NCBI GenBank assembly: GCA_012514445.1
Contig: JAAZAI010000244.1
Span: forward strand, 1-8,191
Origin: Lentisphaerota bacterium
GTDB taxonomy: Bacteria > Verrucomicrobiota > Kiritimatiellia > RFP12 > UBA3636
Reading direction: 5' to 3'
Length of the DNA: 8,191 nucleotides
In this document: one piece after another, positions 1 through 6,694 of the stretch
Layout: each line of letters starts with the position of its first letter
How positions within the stretch are numbered: the first letter of the stretch is position 1
The notes under the pieces: model-generated
What the model was told of the DNA's origin: nothing
The model's database searches: none
The model's input: the letters and a program-made list of their open reading frames with translations, nothing else
Translations under genes and position numbers: made by a program

Positions 1-10
1 ATTCAACTTC

Positions 11-38
11 TGGATTCTGACTCCTGGCTCCTGACTCC
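11..38. repeat. Heptanucleotide tandem repeat, four degenerate units
   Basis: Four consecutive 7-nt units are visible: TGGATTC, TGACTCC, TGGCTCC, TGACTCC. The consensus is TGRCTCC. Short tandem heptamers of this kind are known in intergenic DNA of several bacteria, for example the STRR repeats of filamentous cyanobacteria. The array starts only about 10 nt from the left edge, so it may continue outside the window. It lies upstream of the promoter at 96-125. No function can be assigned from the sequence. Confidence 0.6.
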
Positions 39-95
39 TCTGCGCGACAACTATGTTGACGCGCACCCGCATTTCCCCAGGGACGGAAATCGACC

Positions 96-125
96 TTGAG
101 AACCTGCTGGCCCATAGTGTATACT
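96..125 (+). promoter_or_regulatory. Predicted sigma70-like promoter of the plus-strand block
   Basis: A TTGAGA box at 96-101 (5 of 6 matches to TTGACA) is followed after 18 nt by TATACT at 120-125 (5 of 6 matches to TATAAT). Transcription would start near position 132 and leave a leader of about 57 nt before the ATG at 189. The -10 box lies inside a short inverted repeat, ATAGT-GTAT-ACTAT (114-127), which could be incidental or an operator. The area is less GC-rich than the genes around it. The promoter also argues against the in-frame ATG at 96 as the start of the first gene. Confidence 0.55.
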
Positions 126-188
126 ATCACGAAAGTACGAGCCGACAAACGCAAGGTGCCTCAAACGGCGACGGAATCCAGGCAAACA

Positions 189-1454
189 ATGAAAATACGA
201 ACTCAGGCGCATCTATGCAGGGCCGCGGCTGCGGTCCTTGCCATTCTCAGCGGCCTCGCCTTCGTCAACAACGCTTTTGTCGTGATGCGCTGGTGGCGTG
301 CGTTCAAGGCCGCCGGAGGCGACGCGGCGCAGATGCCCGACACCCTCTCCGGGATCGTCCCCTGGCTGGACTGGACCGCCGTCGACTATTCCTGCGTCAC
401 CACCTTCGTTCCCTTCCTGGGCTTCCTGCTCTTGTCTCATGGTCTCGGCCGCGCCTTGCGCGGCGATCATCAGGATCCCGAGCACTTTCCCTTCTACAAG
501 GGCTACGATCAGTTCAACATCGCCCTCGGCCTCGTCGGCACGCTCTGGGGCATCATCATCATCGGCTATTACCAGATGGACACCGTGTCCATGGAAGACT
601 TGATGATGTGTTTGCACACGGCGCTCTTCTCCACGCTCGTGGCCGTCGTTTGGGTGTTCGTCGTCGACCACTCACTGATCCGTCCCAAGATGCTGCGCCT
701 CCTTCACGGACTCCAAGGCACCGAGCACGAGGACGAGGATCTCGTCGACCTCATCGACCAGCTCACCTCCGGCGCCGCCGGCCTCTGCGAAGTCTGGGAC
801 GGCAACCGCGAGAAGCTCGGGGCGCTCAACGACGCCGTCGCGCTCGCCAGCGCCGAGCTCCGCGCGCTGAGCGGCGTCGGCAAGCAAGTCAGCGACTCCC
901 TCGCCAAGGAGCTCGTCGGCGCCGCGAACCAGTTCATCGCCAAGCTCGCCCTCGCCGGGGAAGCCCTCGAGACCCGCCAGAACCGGCTCGACGCCGCGTT
1001 CGAGGAGCGTCAGCGCCGCCTCGACGCCGCGCAAGGACAGCATGCCGCCGCCCTCCAGGCGTTCGGCGAGGTGCTCGCTGCGGCGCAGCGCACGCAGGCC
1101 GGCTTCGCGGCGGCCGCCGAGAAGCTCGCGGCGGACAACGCCGACCTGCGCACGGCGCTCGTCGGGGAGCGCAACGCGGGCGATGCGCTCCGCGGCCAGG
1201 TCGCCGCGCTGCACGGCGAAAACGAAGGCCGGCTAAAGCGCATCGAGGAGCTGATGGCCCAGATGCGCGAGGCGGACGCCGCCTACGCCAAGCGCCTCGA
1301 CGCGGTCCGCGGCGAACGCGACGCCCTCGCGGGGGAACGCGCGACGCTCGAAGGCGAGAAGACCGCCGCTCTCAAGGACCTCGACGCCAGCCACCGTCGC
1401 GCCGACAAGGCCGAGGCGCTGCTCGAGAAGGTCAAGTCCGCGTTCAACGTCTGA
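189..1454 (+). CDS. MotA/TolQ/ExbB-family membrane protein with long coiled-coil tail
   Basis: The 421-residue product is probably the channel-forming subunit of a proton- or sodium-driven inner-membrane complex. Hydrophobic segments lie at about residues 10-33, 64-83, 112-128 and 141-159. The last two carry the family hallmark: GLVGTLWGIIIIGYY (114-128), like the TolQ/ExbB GLLGTVWG segment, followed by TALFSTLVAVVW (144-155). T118 and T149 align with the two pore threonines of ExbB (T148 and T181 in E. coli numbering). After the last helix comes an acidic stretch (178-190), then about 215 residues rich in Ala, Arg, Glu and Leu with heptad character, predicted as a cytoplasmic coiled coil. 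Typical TolQ/ExbB lack such a tail; ZorA of Zorya has one. The ATG at 189 is preferred over those at 53 and 96 because the promoter lies between and the TM1 region then sits at the N-terminus. The next gene starts 13 nt downstream. Confidence 0.72.
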   Translation: MKIRTQAHLCRAAAAVLAILSGLAFVNNAFVVMRWWRAFKAAGGDAAQMPDTLSGIVPWLDWTAVDYSCVTTFVPFLGFLLLSHGLGRALRGDHQDPEHFPFYKGYDQFNIALGLVGTLWGIIIIGYYQMDTVSMEDLMMCLHTALFSTLVAVVWVFVVDHSLIRPKMLRLLHGLQGTEHEDEDLVDLIDQLTSGAAGLCEVWDGNREKLGALNDAVALASAELRALSGVGKQVSDSLAKELVGAANQFIAKLALAGEALETRQNRLDAAFEERQRRLDAAQGQHAAALQAFGEVLAAAQRTQAGFAAAAEKLAADNADLRTALVGERNAGDALRGQVAALHGENEGRLKRIEELMAQMREADAAYAKRLDAVRGERDALAGERATLEGEKTAALKDLDASHRRADKAEALLEKVKSAFNV

Positions 1455-1467
1455 GCGGGAGCGAACG

Positions 1468-2223
1468 ATGGACAAGCAAACCAAAGGCCGTCTGCGCCGC
1501 TTTCTGGGCCACACCCCGCCGCCTGCATTCAGCGTCGACGAGTTGCAGGGCCTCATGCTGCAGATTTCGTTCGCCATCATGATGATTTTCATGATCGCCT
1601 ACTTCATGTTCCGGACTGAGTCGACGCGCGAGCAGGACGAGCGCATCCTCGAGTTGCAGAAGCAGAAGCTCGTGGCCGCGCTCGAGAAGGTTGAGCGCGG
1701 ATACGAGGCTCGCTACGGCCTGACCACGCTGCTCAAGGTCGCCGACGACGGCAGCCAGTCCTACGACGCCGGCGCCTGCATCGAAGACGGTCGCCTCACG
1801 TCCACGCCGATCCTGCGCGAGGCGTTTTCGCGCGGCGCCGCCCAGGCCTCCGGCGACTATGCCGACATGCTGGCGCTGCGCCGTCAGTGGTGGGACGGCG
1901 TCCTCGCCGAGGCCGCCATCGCCGATTCCGATCTCAAGCACGAAAACCGCGTCTGGCTCGGGGCGCGGATCGACGCCGCGGTCTCGGGTCTGGAAACGGA
2001 CCTGAAGGGCGTGCAGCTCCTCAGCGCCGCGCTGCTCCAGCGCCACTGGATGGACCATCCCGGGATGATCCGGGATCCGGCTGTCGCCGAGCTGCTCGCC
2101 GACTTCAAGCGCGCCGATGAATCCCGCCGCCTGCTGCTCGCCACCGATCTCGCCGCGGCCCTGCGCCGCTATTCGCTCGCCTACCTCGGCGGTGAGGCCG
2201 GAGCGCCCATGCTGGCGCAATGA
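1468..2223 (+). CDS. Single-pass membrane protein, ExbD/MotB-like position and helix
   Basis: This 251-residue protein has a basic, cytoplasm-like N-terminus (residues 1-11), one strongly hydrophobic helix at about 29-48, then a charged helical stretch (about 50-80) and a soluble part expected in the periplasm. Its place directly after the ExbB-like gene and its single N-terminal helix suggest the ExbD/TolR/MotB partner. The helix LQISFAIMMIFMI (31-43) lines up with the ExbD-type segment IDVMLVLLIIFMV, but Q32 stands where the proton-carrying aspartate should be. D24 and E25 lie seven to eight residues earlier. The C-terminal part shows neither an OmpA-type peptidoglycan-binding domain nor a clear TolR domain. 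The start is well supported by GGGAG at 1457-1461, 6 nt before the ATG. The family assignment is inferred from context plus a short alignment; an unrelated membrane protein is possible. Confidence 0.6.
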   Translation: MDKQTKGRLRRFLGHTPPPAFSVDELQGLMLQISFAIMMIFMIAYFMFRTESTREQDERILELQKQKLVAALEKVERGYEARYGLTTLLKVADDGSQSYDAGACIEDGRLTSTPILREAFSRGAAQASGDYADMLALRRQWWDGVLAEAAIADSDLKHENRVWLGARIDAAVSGLETDLKGVQLLSAALLQRHWMDHPGMIRDPAVAELLADFKRADESRRLLLATDLAAALRRYSLAYLGGEAGAPMLAQ

Positions 2224-2230
2224 TCCAACC

Positions 2231-4366
2231 ATGACCTCGGTACGCAACATGACAACACACCTTTCTTCTCGTCGCGCCGCTGCCGCGGTCCTTGCCGCGT
2301 TCCTCGCGCTCGCGGCTCACGTCCCCGGCGAGACGGCCCCCGGCGTCAAGGAGTTCGATCGCAGCACGGCCGAGCTCGCCGCCAGCCTGCTCCTGACGAA
2401 GCTGCAGGACGACGTGCTGGCCGCCCCGCCGGGCCCCGCGCTGCTGGAGGCCGAGATGGACGTCGATCCCGGCAAATACACGGAGCCCGACGACGCGAAG
2501 CGCAAACTCCAGCGCCACTATCGCGACGCCTTGGCCGGCCACTACCGACAGGAGGCCGAGAAGTATCTCGACCGGATCGCCGGCGCCGTCGACCGCGAAA
2601 CCGCCTTCGGTCCCGAGTTTCTCGGCGCCGCCGTCTCGCTGCCCTCGAACCGGCTCGACGCCGTCGTCGACGCCAGCTACGACGCCACCTTCGCGAAGGC
2701 CCGCGTCAACGCCTGCGCCAAGCAGGCTTCCGAGCTGATCGCGGACATCAAGCCCGCCGAGCGCGAGTTCGACGAAATCCCGCGCGAGCGGCTGACCGCG
2801 ATCATGACCGATCGAGTCGCCGCCGCGCAGCGCAAGCCCGTCTTCCTTGAGAATCTCGAGCACATCTCCCGCAATCTCGTCCAGCCCATGCTCGACGCCG
2901 CAGAGGCTCAGCGCACGGCCCAGCGGACTTTCCTCGAGCGCCATCCCGTCGAGGGATGGACGCCGGATCGGATCCGCGCGGGGCTCGAGGCGGGGCTCAC
3001 GAATTTCGTGGCGGAGTCCGCACCCCGCCACCGCGAGGCCGGATGCGTGGCGTACGGCGTCTTCCCGTCCGTGGCGACGTCCATGCCGGAAGTCGCGGAA
3101 GGTCGGGCGATCGACAAGTTCGCCCGCGTCGTGGACGAGACGGAGCCCGTCGTCGACGCGGCGGCGGTCATGGCCGCGCTCGAGCGCAGCCCCGAGGCTC
3201 ATCGCACCGCGGACGATTCTCTGGTCGCGTTCGCCCCTGATATGTCCGAGACGCTCGTGCGCGAGGCGCTGGCGCGCTGCATTCCGCTGGTGCCCGAGGT
3301 GGAGCGCGAAGCGTTCGACGGGTTCACGAAGACGGCGCTGGAGCACGAAAAGATGAGTCGCGCGGTCTCCAACCGCGTCGTCAAGGTGCTCGGACCGCAA
3401 CTGAAGAAAATCCGCGGCGAGGCGGCTCAGCGGCAAATGCTCAAGCTGTTTCCCCCGCTTGTCTCGGGCGAGTGGTTCCCCTCGCCGACGCTGGCGGACT
3501 TCGCCGGCGAGGCGGTGGACTACCGCAAGACGGTGCTCGCGTGGCGTGAGCTGCCCGACCTGGCGGTCTTCGTCCAGCGGGCGCAGAGCGAGGCGCTGCT
3601 TGTCGAGACGGACGAGCGGCTGGACGGGGCGGTTCGCGACGCGTTCGACCGCGGTCAGCGCGCCCGCGTCCGGCAGCATCGGATCGTGGACGACGTCTTC
3701 GACGCGATGCGCACGCGCCTGAAGGCGGAAGGCGGCGGCGATCTCGAAAAGGCGGTGGCCGTCTACACGGAGGCCGTCGGCACCGTGTGGACCGGGGATC
3801 GCGCCGCCGTGCTCTGGAGCGGGTGGGATGCCGAGCGGCCCCCGAACGCCGACCGCCAGCACGAGGCGCTGTTCCCGAGCACGGTCGAGAAGATCCGCTT
3901 GAAGGTGAAGTCGATTCTGGAATCGATCGAGAAGGAGAAGAACCCGGAGAAGCCGCCGGAGGAGATTCCGCCTGAGACGCCCCCCGAGACGCCGCCTCCG
4001 CCGCCGGAGTTGGAGCTGATCAAGCTGGACTGCCGGTTCGAGGTGACGCGCAAGGGGGATGAAATCATCGTGGCTCTTTTCGCCGGCGGGGAGCGCCGCG
4101 CCTCGGTCGCCTGTCCGCACGAGCCGAACGCCTATCGGCGCCAGCATGCCGGGACCGTCGTCGGCGCCGTCACGAGCCTGGCGGACGAGATTCGGCGGCA
4201 CACGGCCCAGGGCGAAAAGGTCGAACTCGTCGTCGATGTCATCGTCCGCGACGATCTGGTCTATTACGGGATCGTCGCGAAACTAGTCGAGGCGCTCAAT
4301 GCGAAGACGCCCGAGTTCGCGGAGTCGGGTGTGAGCATGAAGGTCAATGAATCCAAGCAGGAGTAG
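2231..4366 (+). CDS. Large exported protein with proline-rich linker and ExbD/TolR-like C-terminal domain
   Basis: The product has 711 residues; starting at the second ATG (2249) it would have 705. Neither start has a good ribosome binding site, so coupling to the preceding gene, which stops 7 nt upstream, is likely. The N-terminus has two arginines (14-15) and a hydrophobic run (16-29), a signal peptide or an uncleaved anchor. Residues about 35-565 are mostly helical-looking, with no recognised domain. A proline- and glutamate-rich linker follows (about 572-594). The last ~115 residues contain GEKVELVVDVIVRDDLVYYG (through G680) and then IVAKLVEALNA, which resembles the ExbD/TolR periplasmic pattern 'VvI.aD..v.y..vv.vmdal'. 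C601 and C628 in this domain could form a disulfide. The proline linker also recalls TonB and TolA, so a TonB-like transducer is an alternative, but no TonB C-terminal signature is seen. It overlaps the next gene by 20 nt if that gene starts at 4347. Confidence 0.68.
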   Translation: MTSVRNMTTHLSSRRAAAAVLAAFLALAAHVPGETAPGVKEFDRSTAELAASLLLTKLQDDVLAAPPGPALLEAEMDVDPGKYTEPDDAKRKLQRHYRDALAGHYRQEAEKYLDRIAGAVDRETAFGPEFLGAAVSLPSNRLDAVVDASYDATFAKARVNACAKQASELIADIKPAEREFDEIPRERLTAIMTDRVAAAQRKPVFLENLEHISRNLVQPMLDAAEAQRTAQRTFLERHPVEGWTPDRIRAGLEAGLTNFVAESAPRHREAGCVAYGVFPSVATSMPEVAEGRAIDKFARVVDETEPVVDAAAVMAALERSPEAHRTADDSLVAFAPDMSETLVREALARCIPLVPEVEREAFDGFTKTALEHEKMSRAVSNRVVKVLGPQLKKIRGEAAQRQMLKLFPPLVSGEWFPSPTLADFAGEAVDYRKTVLAWRELPDLAVFVQRAQSEALLVETDERLDGAVRDAFDRGQRARVRQHRIVDDVFDAMRTRLKAEGGGDLEKAVAVYTEAVGTVWTGDRAAVLWSGWDAERPPNADRQHEALFPSTVEKIRLKVKSILESIEKEKNPEKPPEEIPPETPPETPPPPPELELIKLDCRFEVTRKGDEIIVALFAGGERRASVACPHEPNAYRRQHAGTVVGAVTSLADEIRRHTAQGEKVELVVDVIVRDDLVYYGIVAKLVEALNAKTPEFAESGVSMKVNESKQE

Positions 4367-5177
4367 CGGCGAAGCCATGACGGAAGCGAATGACACGGCG
4401 GAGGCGGGGCGCGGGAAGATCAGCGTCTGCATCATCACCGGGAACGAGCGCAAGAACATCCGGCGTTGTCTGGAAAGCGTGAAGTGGGCCGACGAGATCG
4501 TCGTCGTCGACAGCTTCAGCACCGACGGGACGGCGGCCATCGTCGATGAATACACGAGCCGCCACTACTTCCACCGCTGGATCGGGTACATCGGGCAGAA
4601 GTCCGTGGCCAAGAGCCTGGCGCGGTGCGAATGGATTCTCTTCGTGGATGCGGACGAGGCGGTCTCCGGGGAGCTCCGCGCCGAGATCGCCTCGGTTTTT
4701 GCCAAGGGCGTGCCCGACGATGTCAACGGCTTCGACTTCCCGCGACAGGTCTGGTTTCTGAACCGGTGGATACGCCATGGCGACTGGTATCCGGACACGA
4801 AGCTCCGCCTCTTTCGCAGGACGCGAGGGGCCTGCGCGGGACAGGAGCCACACGAGAAAGTCGTCGTGGAGGGACGCATCGGCCATCTGAAGTCGCCCCT
4901 TCACCACTACACCTACGACAGCATCCAGGACCAGATCAGCACGTTGAACCGCTTTTCGACGATCAGCGCCGAAGGCGGCCACTTCAGTCGATCGCGCGCC
5001 AAGGTGCTTTACGGCATTTTCGCGCATGCGCCGTTCCGCTTCTTCCGGTGCTACTTCCTGAAGCTCGGATTTCTGGACGGACTGCCGGGCCTGATCATCG
5101 CGGTCGCCTCGTCATTCGGCACGTTCATCAAATACGCGAAGCTCTGGGAGAAGCAGATCAACGTCAAGCCGCAGTGA
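4347..5177 (+). CDS. Family 2 glycosyltransferase, WaaE/KdtX-like
   Basis: The 276-residue protein is a GT-A-fold glycosyltransferase, probably acting at the cytoplasmic face of the inner membrane on a lipopolysaccharide core or other surface glycan. KISVCIITGNE (24-34) is the first strand and nucleotide-binding start of GT2 enzymes. DEIVVVDSFSTDGT (49-62) is the second conserved block, and D101-A-D103 is the metal-binding DxD. The Trp- and Arg-rich segment after it, and the C-terminal hydrophobic stretch GFLDGLPGLIIAVASSF followed by KYAKLWEKQ, are typical of the WaaE/KdtX group of LPS core glucosyltransferases. The length fits that group. The ATG at 4377 (266 residues) is an equally plausible start; GAAGG lies only 3 nt before the ATG at 4347. 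The gene overlaps the preceding one and so probably shares its transcript. The sugar donor and acceptor cannot be read from the sequence. Confidence 0.85.
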   Translation: MNPSRSSGEAMTEANDTAEAGRGKISVCIITGNERKNIRRCLESVKWADEIVVVDSFSTDGTAAIVDEYTSRHYFHRWIGYIGQKSVAKSLARCEWILFVDADEAVSGELRAEIASVFAKGVPDDVNGFDFPRQVWFLNRWIRHGDWYPDTKLRLFRRTRGACAGQEPHEKVVVEGRIGHLKSPLHHYTYDSIQDQISTLNRFSTISAEGGHFSRSRAKVLYGIFAHAPFRFFRCYFLKLGFLDGLPGLIIAVASSFGTFIKYAKLWEKQINVKPQ

Positions 5178-5180
5178 AGC

Positions 5181-5198
5181 CGACCGCTCAATCGGTCG
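5181..5198. terminator. Weak hairpin between convergent genes, possible bidirectional terminator
   Basis: CGACCG (5181-5186) and CGGTCG (5193-5198) form a perfect 6-bp stem with a 6-nt loop, between the stop codon of the plus-strand glycosyltransferase and inside the last codons of the minus-strand release-factor-like gene. No T-tract follows on either strand, so it is not a canonical intrinsic terminator. The position alone makes it worth listing. Confidence 0.25.
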
Positions 5199-5601
5199 CC
5201 GGGGGCTTGCGTCGCGATTTCTTTACGGCGTGGCGGTGCTTGTCGTCGAGCATTTTCGCGCGCTGGCGACGTGAGCGGCGGCGCTTCTGGCGGCGGACTT
5301 TCTCGGCCTCCATCTGGCGGCGGCTGATCTCGCCTTCTCGAATTTCCGCGATGCGTTCGCACAACTCCCAGCGCGCGTAGTGGCGGTTGAGCGCGAGCGA
5401 TCGCGAACGCTGGCATTTGACTTCGATGCCGGCGGTCGGGTAGGAGAGGAAGACGCAGGAGGAGGTCTTGTTGATCTTCTGTCCGCCGGAGCCGCTCCCT
5501 TGGACGAATTTCTCGACGAGATCGTCCTCCAGGATGCCCAGCTCGTCCATGCGCGCCTTGAGCTTTCGGCGCTTCGCTTCACCTACGGGCGTGGTGTCCA
5601 T
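5188..5601 (-). CDS. Release-factor-like peptidyl-tRNA hydrolase, GGQ domain only
   Basis: The 137-residue protein corresponds to the catalytic domain of class I release factors without the codon-recognition domains. Such proteins (ArfB/YaeJ, mitochondrial C12orf65/mtRF-R) hydrolyse peptidyl-tRNA on stalled ribosomes. The key motif is GSGSGGQKINKT (35-46), with the catalytic GGQ at 39-41. The segment PTAGIEVKCQRSRS (55-68) matches the release-factor sequence after GGQ. The C-terminus (about 94-133) is very rich in Arg and Lys, like the ArfB tail that enters the mRNA channel. The ATG at 5601 is chosen because an open frame continuing upstream to 5832 runs through the preceding gene with no conserved sequence. 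The start is 4 nt beyond the stop of the nuclease-like gene, so translation is probably coupled; no clear ribosome binding site is seen. The exact subfamily is not settled. Confidence 0.85.
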   Translation of the reverse strand: MDTTPVGEAKRRKLKARMDELGILEDDLVEKFVQGSGSGGQKINKTSSCVFLSYPTAGIEVKCQRSRSLALNRHYARWELCERIAEIREGEISRRQMEAEKVRRQKRRRSRRQRAKMLDDKHRHAVKKSRRKPPATD

Positions 5602-5605
5602 GTTG

Positions 5606-6694
5606 TCACGGTTTCGTGGCGTCGGGCGCGGCCTGCGCCCGGCGGAGGGTGGTGATGACGGGGAAGTGGTCGGCGTAGCCTTCGACGTAGTAGTTCTCGG
5701 GCATGCCCTGGATTCGGACGCGGCGAAAGGCCTTCGGACGTCCGTCGCCGGGTTCGCGCATGGGCGCGAGGGCGTAGGTGAGGGTGGCGCGGGATTCTGG
5801 CGAGGATGCGCGCCAGGGCGGACCGGGCGCATCGGGCGGCAAGAGCATCTTCGGGGCGACGAGGATCGCGTCGAAGGTGTTCCAGACCTTGCGGCGGGCG
5901 TAGTAGTACGAGCCCCGCTGCGCGGCGGGGATGTCGCCCAGGAGATTGTAGAAGACCGTCCCGGCGCCGGAGGTGCCTTCTGCGCGCGAACGCTCGGTCG
6001 AGGCCTTGAAGGAGACGGTGAGGCAGGGGTCGTCGAAATCGACGTTGAAGTCGCCGGCGATCACGACCGCGGCGGCGGGGTCCCGTTCGAGAATCTTCAG
6101 CGCCTCGCCGCGCACGGCCAGCGCCTCGGCGGTGCGGATGGCGATGTTCTCGTCGCGGTCGCCGGATTGCGACTTCCAGTGGTTGGCGAGCAAGGTGAGT
6201 TCGGCGCCGCGGATGTCGACGGTGGCGATCATCGAGCCGCGCCGGTCTTCGTGGCGGAAGAGGCGGGAGGAGGCGATCGGGTGGCGCGAGAGCACGGCGG
6301 TGTCGATGCCGCGGAAGTCCGGAGAATCTTCGTGGGCGATGTGGTCGAACGTCCAGCCATGGTTGCGCTGGATGCGGTCTGCGAGCTGCTGCAGCACGGC
6401 GCGGTTCTCCACTTCTGCGACGCAGAGGACGTCGGGCTTCATCCGGTCGATCACCCAGGCGAGGTTGTCGAGCTTCGTGTCGAGGCGCGCGGGCGTCCAG
6501 CGGCGCCAGGATTGCGAGGTGAATTCCTCGTCGGCTCCGCCCGGCTGGTTGGTCACGGTGTCGAAGAGATTCTCGAGGTTCCAGGTGGCGACGAGGATCT
6601 TGTCCGGGGTCTGGAGGGCGGCGGGCTCGGCATGGACGGTTGTCCAGGCGAATAGAAGGCAGACGAGGGCTCTTGGGATGGCGTGAAAGGTCAT
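5606..6694 (-). CDS. Secreted endonuclease/exonuclease/phosphatase-family protein
   Basis: The 362-residue protein begins with a signal peptide (hydrophobic core about 9-20, likely cleavage near A22) and continues as a complete EEP-fold metal-dependent phosphoesterase. Motifs in order are WNLENL (38-43, metal-binding N39 and E41), the catalytic AEVEN (93-97), SRHPI (136-140), ANHWKS (170-175, with H172), GDFN (213-216) and the terminal DHFP (342-345). All expected active-site residues are present. The family includes DNases, AP endonucleases, inositol phosphatases and sphingomyelinases. The exported form suggests action on extracellular or periplasmic DNA or phosphodiesters, but the substrate is not determined. 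Its ATG lies in an ATGA overlap with the stop of the upstream glycoside hydrolase, with GGGA about 9 nt upstream, which fixes the start. A longer open frame to 6928 is an overlap artefact. Confidence 0.88.
   Translation of the reverse strand: MTFHAIPRALVCLLFAWTTVHAEPAALQTPDKILVATWNLENLFDTVTNQPGGADEEFTSQSWRRWTPARLDTKLDNLAWVIDRMKPDVLCVAEVENRAVLQQLADRIQRNHGWTFDHIAHEDSPDFRGIDTAVLSRHPIASSRLFRHEDRRGSMIATVDIRGAELTLLANHWKSQSGDRDENIAIRTAEALAVRGEALKILERDPAAAVVIAGDFNVDFDDPCLTVSFKASTERSRAEGTSGAGTVFYNLLGDIPAAQRGSYYYARRKVWNTFDAILVAPKMLLPPDAPGPPWRASSPESRATLTYALAPMREPGDGRPKAFRRVRIQGMPENYYVEGYADHFPVITTLRRAQAAPDATKP

Noticed and set aside
53..1582. 509-residue plus-strand frame overlapping the ExbB-like gene
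   Set aside because: The product is an Arg/Pro-rich frame-shifted shadow; the alternative frame shows membrane helices and the TolQ/ExbB signature.
189..2223. Zorya defence system (ZorA/ZorB)
   Set aside because: The first gene resembles ZorA in layout, but the second lacks an OmpA-like peptidoglycan-binding domain, and no zorC, zorD or zorE-like gene follows; the next genes are an exported protein and a glycosyltransferase.
1444..2250. 268-residue minus-strand frame opposite the ExbD-like gene
   Set aside because: No recognisable motif, and the plus-strand frame has a clear ribosome binding site and membrane helix.
2105..4201. 698-residue open frame on the minus strand, opposite the exported-protein gene
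   Set aside because: Its translation is low-complexity and Arg/Leu/Gly-rich with no motif, while the plus strand encodes a signal peptide and a structured domain. GC-rich DNA often leaves the opposite strand open.
5602..5832. N-terminal extension of the release-factor-like protein
   Set aside because: The extra 77 residues are Pro/Arg/Ser-rich, overlap the 3' end of the phosphoesterase gene and are not seen in this family; the ATG at 5601 gives the expected length.
5468..6655. 395-residue plus-strand open frame across the phosphoesterase gene
   Set aside because: The minus strand has all EEP active-site motifs; the plus-strand product is Gly/Val/Arg-rich shadow sequence.
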